Source of the DNA: Phycisphaerales bacterium
Lineage (GTDB): Bacteria > Planctomycetota > Phycisphaerae > Phycisphaerales > SM1A02
Direction: 5' to 3'
Length of the DNA: 64,000 nucleotides
Assembly: GCA_014238205.1 (NCBI GenBank)
Contig: JABABM010000008.1
Coordinates: 1,615-65,614, forward strand
The notes under the pieces were generated by a model, which did not search any database, was not told the DNA's origin, and saw only the letters and a program-made list of their open reading frames with translations. The translations under genes and the position numbers were made by a program. Below, in pieces: positions 51,184 through 60,129 of this stretch. Position 1 is the stretch's first letter. Each line of letters begins with the position of its first letter.

Positions 51184-51840
51184 TCAGGTCGCAGCCGCAG
51201 CATGCACAAGTCGATCAAAGAGAGCCATGCCCAGTTGCGAGTCCGATGTCCGTTCCGGATGCCACTGGACACCAAGGTACAGGCACCGGCCAGGAGCCTC
51301 GACGGCCTCAATGACTCCATCAGAAGCCGTTGCCACGACTTCAAGGGATCCCGCATTGGCCAAGGCCTGCCTGTGACGACTCCAGACCCGTCCATCCCCC
51401 AGCGAACCAGAGACATCGTGTTCCTGCCCATCCCAATGATCGGATGCAGTAGGGAGCGTCTCGGGGAGATACTGGTCAAGAGATCCCCCGGCGTGCAACC
51501 CCATCATCTGCATGCCAAGGCAGATACCCAGGACCGGCTTGTCCTCCTGATCATCCAATGCCTCCAGAAGGGCTCGCTCGAAAGCCTGCCTCCGGGGGTC
51601 AATTGGCGTAGCACACGGGTGGGTTGAAACCCCGAAGCCCTCCATGATCGGGTCATCACCGCCGGTGAACACGAAACCATCACATTGCTCAACCAGGTCG
51701 GATGCATCTGCAGGATCACAGGACAGGATCACGGGCAGACCACCCGCCTGCCGGATGGAGTCCAGATACGAGGGGCGGAGGGCGATACGGCCATCAACAA
51801 CATCCGGAGTCAGGCCAATCAGGGGGCGATGAGTTGCCAT
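51184..51840 (-). CDS. Class I glutamine amidotransferase (PuuD-like)
   Basis: Likely a gamma-glutamyl-gamma-aminobutyrate hydrolase-type enzyme. 218 residues. The nucleophile Cys is in GICLGMQMM (about residue 107), the FTGGDDP loop precedes it, and the catalytic His/Glu pair is in GVQWHPE near the end. It opens the operon with ygfZ, the 42-residue gene and HMG-CoA lyase. Its exact substrate is uncertain. Confidence 0.9.
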   Translation of the reverse strand: MATHRPLIGLTPDVVDGRIALRPSYLDSIRQAGGLPVILSCDPADASDLVEQCDGFVFTGGDDPIMEGFGVSTHPCATPIDPRRQAFERALLEALDDQEDKPVLGICLGMQMMGLHAGGSLDQYLPETLPTASDHWDGQEHDVSGSLGDGRVWSRHRQALANAGSLEVVATASDGVIEAVEAPGRCLYLGVQWHPERTSDSQLGMALFDRLVHAAAAT

Positions 51841-51913
51841 GTCCCATACATCGGCTCCAGGTCGAGATTCCTCCCCCCGTTTTCCTCTGCCTAGGCCTTG
51901 GAGGCTGCATGCC

Positions 51914-51942
51914 TTGAGTGGAAGGCCCTTGACAGGTACACT
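51914..51942 (+). promoter_or_regulatory. Candidate promoter of rpsR
   Basis: TTGAGT (51914-51919), a 17-base spacer and TACACT (51937-51942), each 4/6 to consensus. It would start a short leader about 65 bases before the GTG of rpsR, and it is divergent from the amidotransferase operon. Confidence 0.35.
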
Positions 51943-52013
51943 GCCTCGTTCGTCGCCCCCGACAAACCGAGGGCTGCCGAATGGTCGGTATCCAGGACGA
52001 GAGGAGATTTCAC

Positions 52014-52244
52014 GTGTACGGACGAAAACAGCGTCGAGGCAACTTTCTCAAGACAGGCATCAAAGAATGCGTCTGGGTCGATTACAAGTCAGTGGATGAA
52101 CTCCGCCGGCTGATGACCCCGAACGGGAAGATCTACTCCCGCAAGCGACTGAGTACATCGGCAGGTGAGCAACGCAAGGTCGCCAAGGCGATCAAGCGTG
52201 CGCGGCACATGGCCCTCCTGCCCTACACCAGTGGCACGCTTTAA
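52014..52244 (+). CDS. rpsR: 30S ribosomal protein S18
   Basis: 76 residues, with RKQRRGNFLKTGI, VWVDYKSVDELRRLM, GKIYSRKRLSTSAGEQRKVAKAIKRARHM (in two parts) and LLPYT, the standard S18 order. I start at GTG 52014 because AGGAG (52002-52006) lies 7 bases upstream, and this gives the normal S18 length (75 in E. coli). The in-frame ATG at 51981 would add 11 residues that match nothing in the family. It stands alone on the plus strand between two minus-strand operons, not next to rpsF or rplI as is usual. Confidence 0.93.
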   Translation: MYGRKQRRGNFLKTGIKECVWVDYKSVDELRRLMTPNGKIYSRKRLSTSAGEQRKVAKAIKRARHMALLPYTSGTL

Positions 52245-52292
52245 GCGGCACAGGGCACACATTCATTCCTTGAACTGGTTTCCGCAGGGTTC

Positions 52293-53642
52293 TCAGGTTT
52301 CGCTGCGCGATCGAATACCCAGCCTGGCGAGGCATATCTTGATCCAGAGCCTCACCCGAAGTCGCCTGAGATCCTCGTCGTGTGGATGGTGCTCGAGTCC
52401 CTTCGACAGCCACCCTGCAGCGAGTTGGAATCGCTCCTGCTTGAAACTGGCAAGTGCAAGATTGTGAATGGACCGAATGCACCCTGGTTCCATTCTCAGC
52501 ACCCTCCGACTTGCCTTCCAGCCTTCTCTGGGATGACCGCTTCTGAATGCTGCCAATGCCAGGCCTCGCAGTCGTTCGACGGATACACCGCTTCGTTCAA
52601 TGCATTCACGCACCGTGGTCATCGCCTCGGCATCTCGACCGATTGCAAGCAGGAGCGTTGCCAGCCGATCCAGGGGCGAGGGATCCAACCGGCTTCGACG
52701 GCATGTCGTGTCCCGCCTCTTGTAGACGTGCTCAATCATCAAGCAGGCGTCGTCCCTCCTGCCGATTGAAAGCAGTGCCTCTGCAAGGCCGAGCATCGAC
52801 GGGCCATGAACAGGATGGAGGCGCAGCACGAGTTGGTACTCGAAGATGGCACGATCAAAATGTCTTGTTCGCAAGGCGATCGATGCAAGGAGTTCATGTG
52901 CGTCAAGATGCAGTGGATCGAGGCGGAGCAGTCGCTCCAGCCGCTCGATGGCCTCGGGCCATCGAGACAGTTCATCAAGCAGTGTTGCAGAAGCAAACAG
53001 GGCTTCCAGATCTTCCGCGTTGTCTCGCAGTACACGGTTCAACATGGTCATGGCCTGATCGCCACGACCTGTGCGTGCAAGTACCAGAGCCAGGCGACCC
53101 CTCAGTTCTGGCAACTGGGGATCGATGCTCAAGGCTGTTCGAAGGCAGGATTCCGCTCGTTTCCAATCCAACTGTGACATCAGGCCATGAGCCATGGCTG
53201 CATGGCAGAGAGCACTTGGCTCCTCCAGCGACCACTCCGCCATATAGAAGGTTGCTTCGGCCTCATCGTGGTCGGCCAGGCCGTTCCATGCTTCAATCAG
53301 GCCGGCGTAGGAATCCTCACTGTTGGCATCATGCCTGCGAGCCATTTCAAACCAGGACCTGGCCTTCTCCCACTCTTCCTCTCGAAGGCTCATTGAGCCT
53401 GCCGCGAGCATCGGGTGCAACTGGCTTGGGGCAAGCTCCGCCGCACGCTCAAATCGCTCCAGGGCTTCTCCATCACGGCCACTGGCCTCGAGGGTCAAGC
53501 CGAGGTTGTAGTGCCAATCCGCGTTGTCCGGGTGGATGGAAAGTGCCTGCCGCAACTCATGTTCGGCTTCAACAAGGCGACCCCTGTCGAAAAACTCGAG
53601 CGCCCTATCTGCATGTTGCTCAGCTCGTTGCCATTCATTCAT
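52293..53642 (-). CDS. TPR-repeat protein
   Basis: 449 residues made of about ten tetratricopeptide repeats (for example ALSIHPDNADWHYNLGLTLE and AALSIDPQLPELRGRLALV), helical throughout, without signal or membrane span. It is probably a cytosolic scaffold. I chose ATG 53642 (MNEWQRAEQHADRALEFF) because the repeat starts there; the frame is open 13 codons upstream. It is divergent from the HEAT-repeat gene. The partner is unknown. Confidence 0.88.
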   Translation of the reverse strand: MNEWQRAEQHADRALEFFDRGRLVEAEHELRQALSIHPDNADWHYNLGLTLEASGRDGEALERFERAAELAPSQLHPMLAAGSMSLREEEWEKARSWFEMARRHDANSEDSYAGLIEAWNGLADHDEAEATFYMAEWSLEEPSALCHAAMAHGLMSQLDWKRAESCLRTALSIDPQLPELRGRLALVLARTGRGDQAMTMLNRVLRDNAEDLEALFASATLLDELSRWPEAIERLERLLRLDPLHLDAHELLASIALRTRHFDRAIFEYQLVLRLHPVHGPSMLGLAEALLSIGRRDDACLMIEHVYKRRDTTCRRSRLDPSPLDRLATLLLAIGRDAEAMTTVRECIERSGVSVERLRGLALAAFRSGHPREGWKASRRVLRMEPGCIRSIHNLALASFKQERFQLAAGWLSKGLEHHPHDEDLRRLRVRLWIKICLARLGIRSRSET

Positions 53643-53775
53643 GCTGGAGTTCAACCTCGGTCGTGGGCATACCTGGAACAAGGGCTGCTGGGGGGAAAGT
53701 GTAGCCGCTGATCAGGCGTCAGCCTACTCCTCTCCGACGTACAATCCCAATCCAATGGCGGGTACTACGCGAATC

Positions 53776-55911
53776 ATGTCGATTTCACGGTTTTGGACTG
53801 ATTTCATCGGGTCCATGGCAATCACATGTGCCTTGTTCACTTCAAGCACCCTCGGCGATGTCCCACGGGACCATCGGCAACGGGACCTGGAATCCCGGGA
53901 ATCACGCGTGCTGGAGCAAGCCTCCGAGGTACTGCTTCAACCAGCGGGCGCTGTCGATCTTGATGCAAGATCGGAAGCCGCCAGGCAACTGATGCTGCTT
54001 GACCACGAAGATGCAACAGTCGTGCTCGAGGAGGCGGTACGACGCAGCGATACCCCACCCCTGCTTGCCGTGCTCTCTGCTTCTTCAACTCTGGAAACAC
54101 CCTCGGATGCGCTGCGGACATCTTTCCTCGATGTTCTCCCAGGCACTTCTTCTGGAATGCATGAACCCCTTGGAGTCGAGCTTGCCCGGTTCCAGGAGAG
54201 GTTTCCATCAACGCTCCTGACGATCAGGACACTTGCACTCGATCCGTCAAAGATGGATACCCCCAGGATCGCAGCCATCAAGGCACTGCCCGGCTTCAGA
54301 TCCCATGGTGATGAAGCCATCGAGACGGTGATGGTCCTGCTCGACAGGCACGAGATGGAAACCGATGAAATAGTCAACGCTGCGATCGAAAGCGCCGAAT
54401 CACTGACCGGGCTTCCATCAATGGAACAACCGGCGGACTGGACGGCATGGTGGTCGATCAACAGGCGGCGGTCGATGGTTGATCGAATGCGGAACGTACT
54501 GGAAGCAATGAATCGTCGGGTACTGCAGATCGAGGTCGAATCAGAACATGCAAGAAACGACTCCCGTCTTTCGTCTGATCGACTGATCGATGTCTATCGT
54601 GATCTCTTTCCAATGCTGACACTCCTGCAACAGCAGGAGAAACTGCTCGAACTCCTGGAAGACCCACGTGCCGATGTCCGCCTGTTCGCAATCGAGCGCG
54701 TTGCGATGATGCTCCGGGATGGAAACGATACACCTCAACTCCGCACTGCCACCATGTCGCTGCTTCGTGACCCAGATCTGAAGGTTCGAAGAATGGCAGG
54801 ATCGATGCTCGGGGAACTTGGACACGAAGGCATCGAGACGATCGTCATCGAGAGCCTGGAAAATGAAGAGGATCCCGAGGTTCTAGCCCATGCCCTGGCT
54901 GCCATCGATGTACACCCGACACTTGCTGCGGTTCCAGCAGCACGCAAACTCCTGGCCATCGAATCGGCCAGGGATCAGGCTGCTCGTACCCTTCTTTCGA
55001 TTCTGAAGTCCGACATGCGTGTTGATGCCACGGTCCGGATGGAGATCGCCTCAGCCGCAAGGGAAGCGATTCGTGAATCCAGCGATCCCTCGATTGCAGC
55101 GCTGCTGGTTCTGACTGGCAATACAACCGACCTCGATCAACTCGTGCTGCTCCTCGATGTCGAGGATGAAGCAACACGGAAGATGATCGCCGAAGCCCTC
55201 TTGCAACGAGGCCGTCATGCTGAACTTCTCGCCCGGGCTGATGACGAAGTGCTCTATCCGTATGCCCTCCGTGCCGGTGTTACCGGGCAGGCTGGAGACA
55301 TCCGCCGCCTGCTGGCGATGGAACCACCCACGGAAAATCTGGCGGAAGCGTGGATGAACTCCGTAGCCGAGCTTGCTGGAACTCTGCCCTCCGAGAGGAT
55401 TCTTGAACTGGATGACATGGTTGGCGCAACACCCCATGCGACGGACATGCTGCGAGCCCGCCTCCTGAGTACAGCGGTTGCCGATGCCGAACTCGATGTT
55501 CAACTGCATCGCCGGATACTCAAGCGACTCATTCCCATGCTTCTCGAGCAGGATGCAGCTGCCTCGGCCCTGACGCATATCCGGGGCCTGGATGAAGCGG
55601 CCCTCGACGAGGAACTTCGAAACCTGAGTTTCATCTCTGCAATTCGTGCCCGGCTCTACGACGAAGCGGTTGCGGTGCACGATGACCCCGGCATGTGGGT
55701 CACCGCATTCGAAGACACGGTTGCCAGCAGACCGGATTCTTCAATAGATCTGCGAAACGAGATCGTGCGTCGATTCAGCGAATCCCTGACTCCACCAATG
55801 AGAACCCGGTTGGGACTGGCGGAGGATCCCCTGATGCAGGCGGAAGAAGAAGAGAACCCGACCGATGATGAAACCGATGGGGATGAATCCGACACGGACG
55901 CAACTCCATGA
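53776..55911 (+). CDS. Exported HEAT/ARM-like repeat protein
   Basis: 711 residues from ATG 53776 (an ATG at 53755 is also in frame). A signal-like N-terminus (MSISRFWTDFIGSMAITCALFT) precedes a long helical repeat region, with HEAT-like units such as LLRDPDLKVRRMAGSMLGEL at about 330-350 and others through residue 650. The last 30 residues are strongly acidic. The stop overlaps the sirtuin start (ATGA), so both are cotranslated although one looks exported and the other cytosolic. The function is unknown; repeats of this type bind other proteins. Confidence 0.85.
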   Translation: MSISRFWTDFIGSMAITCALFTSSTLGDVPRDHRQRDLESRESRVLEQASEVLLQPAGAVDLDARSEAARQLMLLDHEDATVVLEEAVRRSDTPPLLAVLSASSTLETPSDALRTSFLDVLPGTSSGMHEPLGVELARFQERFPSTLLTIRTLALDPSKMDTPRIAAIKALPGFRSHGDEAIETVMVLLDRHEMETDEIVNAAIESAESLTGLPSMEQPADWTAWWSINRRRSMVDRMRNVLEAMNRRVLQIEVESEHARNDSRLSSDRLIDVYRDLFPMLTLLQQQEKLLELLEDPRADVRLFAIERVAMMLRDGNDTPQLRTATMSLLRDPDLKVRRMAGSMLGELGHEGIETIVIESLENEEDPEVLAHALAAIDVHPTLAAVPAARKLLAIESARDQAARTLLSILKSDMRVDATVRMEIASAAREAIRESSDPSIAALLVLTGNTTDLDQLVLLLDVEDEATRKMIAEALLQRGRHAELLARADDEVLYPYALRAGVTGQAGDIRRLLAMEPPTENLAEAWMNSVAELAGTLPSERILELDDMVGATPHATDMLRARLLSTAVADAELDVQLHRRILKRLIPMLLEQDAAASALTHIRGLDEAALDEELRNLSFISAIRARLYDEAVAVHDDPGMWVTAFEDTVASRPDSSIDLRNEIVRRFSESLTPPMRTRLGLAEDPLMQAEEEENPTDDETDGDESDTDATP

Positions 55912-56624
55912 CATTGGACGCTGCGAGGCGTTGCATCAGTGGAAGCAGGGTCATCACATGTTTTTCAGGTGCAGGTCTCAGTGCACCCTCGGGCGTGGGC
56001 ACTTTCCGGGACCCATCTGGTGGATGGTGGACGAAGTACGACCCGATGCAAATGGCTTCACCGGGAGGTTTTCGCGAGAATCCAGAACTCGTGATGGACT
56101 GGTACGCGGAGCGTCGCCGCCAGATCGGGCATGCAGAACCCAATGCAGCCCATCTTGCCCTTGCCGCATGCCCCGACATCGTGCAGGTCACGCAGAACAC
56201 GGACAACCTCCTTCAACGGGCAGGGTGCAGTGATGTCATCCAGGTCCATGGGTCCATCTGGGCTGACCGGTGCCATGGACGATGTGGCCATGTCGAACCC
56301 ATCGATCTGAAGGAACCTCCCGGACTCAGGGCCTGCCCATGCGGACGATCTTCACTTCGACCGGACGTGGTCTGGTTCGGTGAACCCCTTGTCAAGGATG
56401 TATGGGACCGTGCCGAAACTGCCTGCACGAACTGCGATGTCCTTCTCGTGGCCGGCACCAGCGCAGGCGTCTATCCCGCAGCGGGGCTCATTACCCTGGC
56501 ACGACAGAACGGGGCGGAGATTCTGGTCATCAATACGAACTGGAGTGAAGCCAGTGGCATGGCCGACATCGAGTTGATTGGATCAGTCGATGATGTACTC
56601 CCCGATCTGCTGCGATCGGATTGA
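55908..56624 (+). CDS. Class III-type NAD-dependent protein deacylase (sirtuin)
   Basis: 238 residues. NAD-binding GAGLSAPSGVGTFRD (about residues 21-35), TQNTDNLLQRAG, catalytic His in QVHGS, and the late GTSAGVYPA and NTNWSEASG blocks. WYAERRRQI supplies the Tyr-x-x-Arg pair of sirtuins that remove acidic acyl groups (succinyl, malonyl). The zinc site is CHGRC and CPC: two Cys pairs with non-standard spacing. It probably removes acyl marks from metabolic enzymes. It is coupled to the HEAT-repeat gene; fumC follows at 56731. Confidence 0.93.
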   Translation: MTLDAARRCISGSRVITCFSGAGLSAPSGVGTFRDPSGGWWTKYDPMQMASPGGFRENPELVMDWYAERRRQIGHAEPNAAHLALAACPDIVQVTQNTDNLLQRAGCSDVIQVHGSIWADRCHGRCGHVEPIDLKEPPGLRACPCGRSSLRPDVVWFGEPLVKDVWDRAETACTNCDVLLVAGTSAGVYPAAGLITLARQNGAEILVINTNWSEASGMADIELIGSVDDVLPDLLRSD

Positions 56625-56730
56625 TTCACGGCTCGATTCCGTCGGCGGCGCTATGATTCTGGCAGGACACTCCGACGCCGGGTACCCTGCCATCCAACGC
56701 GGTTGAGCGGCACACATGGAGTTCAAGGCA

Positions 56731-58179
56731 ATGGCCAAGAAGCCTTCCAAGTCCGGGACACGAACCGAACGCGATTCCATGGGAACAATGACCGTTCCCA
56801 AGAACGTCCTCTACGGGGCAAGCACGCAGCGGGCGGTGTTGAACTTCCCGATCTCAGGTCGCTCAGTCGGTCACGAGGTCATCCACGCCTTCGCGCTGCT
56901 CAAGCAGGCTGCAGCCGAAACGAACCATGGCCTGGGTCGACTCACGCAGAAGCGAAGACGACTGATCGCCAGAGCCTGCACGAAGATCACAAGTGCCCTG
57001 GAAGGCGACGAGGCTGATCGAGCCGCGATGATGCTCAACTTCCCCGTCGACGTCTTCCAGACCGGCTCGGGCACCTCCACCAACATGAATGTCAATGAGG
57101 TCATCTCGAACATGGCCTGCCTGGCCGCTGGATCGAAGATCGGTGCCCAGGATCCGGTGCATCCCAATGACCACGTCAACCTCGGCCAATCGTCCAATGA
57201 CACCTTTCCTACGGCCATGCAGGTGGCCGCATGCGTTCAGATCAAGGAAGCCCTCCTGCCGGCACTGAAGAAACTGGCCAAGGAGTTGCGACGGAAGGCA
57301 CGCAGTTTCGACGGCATCGTGAAGATCGGTCGCACACACCTGCAGGATGCGACACCCATTCGGCTCGGGCAGGAATTCTCGGGCTACGCAGCCCAGGCCT
57401 ACAAGGCCGTAGAACGAGCAAAACGTGCAATGGAGGCGATGGCGACGAACCTGCCCATCGGCGGCACGGCTGTTGGAACCGGCATCAATACGCACCCACG
57501 GTTCGGCCGTGGCGTTGCATCAAGTCTCTGGAAGGCGACGGGTATCCGCTTCAAGGAGGCAGCCAACCATTTCGAGGCGCAGGCCACGCGTGACTGCGTG
57601 GTTGAGGCCCATGGGCTGCTCCGTACCATATCGATCAGTCTCTCGAAGATCGCCAGCGACATCCGGCTGATGGGTTCAGGCCCCCGCTGCAGCTGGGGAG
57701 AACTCATCCTTCCGGAATTGCAGCCTGGTTCCTCGATCATGCCCGGGAAGGTCAACCCCGTCCTCGTCGAGACCGTCATGCAGGTCTGCGCACAGGTCGA
57801 AGGCAACGATGTCACCGTCGGCGTAGGCGCCATGGGTGGCGTCGGTTCTCTGATGGAACTCAATGTCTCCATGCCGTGCATGGCCGAGCGACTGCTCGAG
57901 AGCATCCGTCTGATCGCCAACGCAAGTGATGCCTTTGCCGACAACTGCGTTGCAGGACTGAAAGCTGACCGCAGGAAGATCGCAGCCATGGTCGAGCAGA
58001 GTCTCATGCTCGGCACAGCCCTTGCGCCGGTCATCGGCTACAACAAGGCGGCGGAGATCGCTCACCACGCCTACGAAAGTGGACAGACCATCCGCGAGTA
58101 CTGCCTGGAGCATGACATTCTTGATGAGAAGACGCTTGAGAAGGTGCTCGATGTCAGCTCGATGACTCGTCCACACTGA
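56731..58179 (+). CDS. fumC: Fumarate hydratase, class II
   Basis: Tetrameric TCA enzyme, 482 residues. TRTERDSMGTMTVP at the N-terminus, GSGTSTNMNVNEV, HPNDHVNLGQSSND (about residue 155), GRTHLQDATP and the catalytic loop GSSIMPGKVNPV (about residue 337) are all typical of FumC. I start at ATG 56731 because GGAG and AAGG lie just upstream; an in-frame ATG at 56716 adds five residues. It overlaps the 3' end of the alpha/beta-hydrolase gene on the other strand by 26 bases. Confidence 0.96.
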   Translation: MAKKPSKSGTRTERDSMGTMTVPKNVLYGASTQRAVLNFPISGRSVGHEVIHAFALLKQAAAETNHGLGRLTQKRRRLIARACTKITSALEGDEADRAAMMLNFPVDVFQTGSGTSTNMNVNEVISNMACLAAGSKIGAQDPVHPNDHVNLGQSSNDTFPTAMQVAACVQIKEALLPALKKLAKELRRKARSFDGIVKIGRTHLQDATPIRLGQEFSGYAAQAYKAVERAKRAMEAMATNLPIGGTAVGTGINTHPRFGRGVASSLWKATGIRFKEAANHFEAQATRDCVVEAHGLLRTISISLSKIASDIRLMGSGPRCSWGELILPELQPGSSIMPGKVNPVLVETVMQVCAQVEGNDVTVGVGAMGGVGSLMELNVSMPCMAERLLESIRLIANASDAFADNCVAGLKADRRKIAAMVEQSLMLGTALAPVIGYNKAAEIAHHAYESGQTIREYCLEHDILDEKTLEKVLDVSSMTRPH

Positions 58180-58903
58180 GCGAACCCGTCCACCAGGGTT
58201 TCCGGGGAACCGGCTCATCCACATCAACGATTCGAACCCGGTCACCTGGAACATCGACAGGCGGTTCCAACGGCCGACGCTCCGTGATTCGCAGCACGAA
58301 CATCGCAAGATGACGCAACGGCCAGGTCGGGATGCCCCGCCGACGCATCTCCAAATCAAATCGGACTCTTGAAGACGGATATGGATCGATCCCCCATACG
58401 GGAATATCGTCATTTCGACGACACGCTGCATCGATTGCAAGCACGGCTCCGAATCCACGCCCACCAAGCATGACCGGCTCGTTGCCGATGCACTCGAGCA
58501 TGCGATCCACGTCACCTGGCTCCCTTGCTCCCAGCGAACTTGAACCTGGTGCATCACCATGCCCACGCAGATCGACAAGAACCACCCGACCACACCATGA
58601 CATCCATTCTGCAAGCTGGTCGAGATCCGAAAGCCTGGATCCCCCATGATCATGAAGCCAGAGCATCGTCGGTCCATCTGCTGCACCTTGCACATCCCAG
58701 GCAGGCAGGACCAGTCCGTCCTCGCTGCGGCATGTCCAGGATTCGAAGGAAAGCCCCAGGTCACCGGGAGTTGTCGGCAGGTCAAGTGCAAGCGCCTTTC
58801 CAAGCCCCTCCCGAGCGGGCGAGATGGCGGAGTGCACGACCACGATGACCGAGAGGATCAGCAGGAGCAGTGCGGCAATGATGAAGAGGAGGAGAAGACC
58901 CAT
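58154..58903 (-). CDS. Membrane-anchored alpha/beta-hydrolase-like protein, nucleophile lost
   Basis: 249 residues. An N-terminal membrane anchor (LLLLFIIAALLLLILSVIVV) precedes an alpha/beta-hydrolase body with the oxyanion loop LHDHGG (about 83-88), DLRGHGDAPGSS, and a nucleophile elbow GRGFG at 148-152, in place of G-x-Ser-x-G, so the nucleophile position is Gly150. It is therefore probably not a normal esterase. The next gene, for the FlK-like thioesterase, starts 32 bases away on the other strand. It may bind a ligand or act as a scaffold. Confidence 0.8.
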   Translation of the reverse strand: MGLLLLFIIAALLLLILSVIVVVHSAISPAREGLGKALALDLPTTPGDLGLSFESWTCRSEDGLVLPAWDVQGAADGPTMLWLHDHGGSRLSDLDQLAEWMSWCGRVVLVDLRGHGDAPGSSSLGAREPGDVDRMLECIGNEPVMLGGRGFGAVLAIDAACRRNDDIPVWGIDPYPSSRVRFDLEMRRRGIPTWPLRHLAMFVLRITERRPLEPPVDVPGDRVRIVDVDEPVPRKPWWTGSLSVDESSS

Positions 58904-58935
58904 GGGAGATGTACCAAGGGGGTAGACTACCGCCC

Positions 58936-59346
58936 ATGCAGCCCGGGTTGAAGGTGGGTAATACGGCAGAGATCGAGGTCGAAGTGACGGAGGACATGTG
59001 CCCCGCATTCGATGGGGTCGTTGTCCACAGGGTCTACTCCACCTGGTCGATGGCTCACCACATGGAATTGGCTGCACGGAGGGTTCTGGCACCCCACCTG
59101 GATGACCACGAGGAGGGTATCGGCTCCCACCTCTCGATCGACCACATGGCCCCTTGCCCCGTCGGCTGCACCGTCAGGGTCCATGCCGAGGCCGTGGAGT
59201 TGGAGGACACGACCCTCGTCTGTACCGTGTCTGCATGGCACGGGGAGCAGTTGCTTGGCAAGGGAACGCAGGTCCAGCGAGTGCTTCCGAAGGAAACCCT
59301 CGCTCGACTCATCGAACGGGCTGGAGAGGAAGGTGAAACGACATGA
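58936..59346 (+). CDS. FlK-like hotdog thioesterase
   Basis: 136 residues. It follows fluoroacetyl-CoA thioesterase (FlK) closely: the triad Thr36-Glu44-His70 has exactly the 8- and 26-residue spacing of FlK (Thr42, Glu50, His76), and the block VLAPHL, EEGIGSH, DHMAPCPVG follows the same order. I start at ATG 58936; an upstream ATG at 58909 is in frame. It opens the operon with paaF/G-type crotonases, so it may release CoA from a dead-end or toxic acyl-CoA of the pathway, as PaaI does elsewhere. FlK-like, not PaaI, is a notable choice. It overlaps the next start (ATGA). Confidence 0.85.
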   Translation: MQPGLKVGNTAEIEVEVTEDMCPAFDGVVVHRVYSTWSMAHHMELAARRVLAPHLDDHEEGIGSHLSIDHMAPCPVGCTVRVHAEAVELEDTTLVCTVSAWHGEQLLGKGTQVQRVLPKETLARLIERAGEEGETT

Positions 59347-60119
59347 GTGATGAACCCATCCTGTTGACTGAACGTGACGGACACGTCGCCATCGTTCGCA
59401 TCAACCGACCGAAAGTCCTGAATGCATTGAACCTCGAGTTGATGGAACAGCTTGGGGATATGTTCGAGCAATACGACGCCGATGAGGACGTTCGTGTCAT
59501 CCTGCTTGCCGGTGGCGAGCGAGCCTGGGCTGCAGGCGCCGACATCGGCGACATGGCCACCCTCTCGGCCGAGGAGATGGCTCAGCGAGATCAGTTTGCG
59601 CAGTGGGAACGGATCAAGAACATTCGGACACCCATCGTCGCTGCCGTCAGTGGCTTCGCTCTTGGAGGCGGATGTGAACTGATGATGCATTGCGACGTGA
59701 TCATTGCCTCCGAGACAGCAAGAATCGGGCAACCCGAGATCAACATCGGGGTCATGCCGGGCGCCGGTGGCACCCAGCGGTTGACCCGTGCAATCGGAAA
59801 GGCCTTGGCCATGGATGTCGTCCTCACGGGCCGCTTCCTCACCGCAGCCGAGGCTGAACGACACGGCCTCGTCAGCCGGGTTGTTCCCAGGGAACACTGG
59901 TTTGCAGAGGCCTTGAAGGTCGCGCACACCATGGCTGCACTTGGACCCATCGCCTTGAAGAATGCCAAGGAGTCCATACTCAACTCAGAGGAACAGTTCC
60001 TTTCCGACGGGCTGAAACGGGAACGACGCCTCTTCTACGATCTGTTCGACACAGAGGACCAGAAGGAAGGCATGGGCGCCTTCCTCGAGAAACGAAAACC
60101 GACCTTCACCGGTCGCTGA
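59343..60119 (+). CDS. paaF: Enoyl-CoA hydratase (PaaF-like)
   Basis: Crotonase fold, 258 residues. GGERAWAAGADIGDM (oxyanion hole), ALGGGCELMMHCDVIIA and the Glu-containing EINIGVMPGAGGTQRL block hold the two acidic residues used for hydration of trans-enoyl-CoA. Its place in the phenylacetate operon suggests 2,3-dehydroadipyl-CoA hydration (PaaF), but similar proteins serve general beta-oxidation. The start lies inside the stop of the thioesterase gene. A gap of 10 bases separates it from the next crotonase. Confidence 0.88.
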   Translation: MSDEPILLTERDGHVAIVRINRPKVLNALNLELMEQLGDMFEQYDADEDVRVILLAGGERAWAAGADIGDMATLSAEEMAQRDQFAQWERIKNIRTPIVAAVSGFALGGGCELMMHCDVIIASETARIGQPEINIGVMPGAGGTQRLTRAIGKALAMDVVLTGRFLTAAEAERHGLVSRVVPREHWFAEALKVAHTMAALGPIALKNAKESILNSEEQFLSDGLKRERRLFYDLFDTEDQKEGMGAFLEKRKPTFTGR

Positions 60120-60129
60120 GAAGCCCCCC

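Noticed and set aside
57399-58034. Minus-strand frame opposite fumC
   Set aside because: It lies inside a complete fumarase gene and has no coding features.
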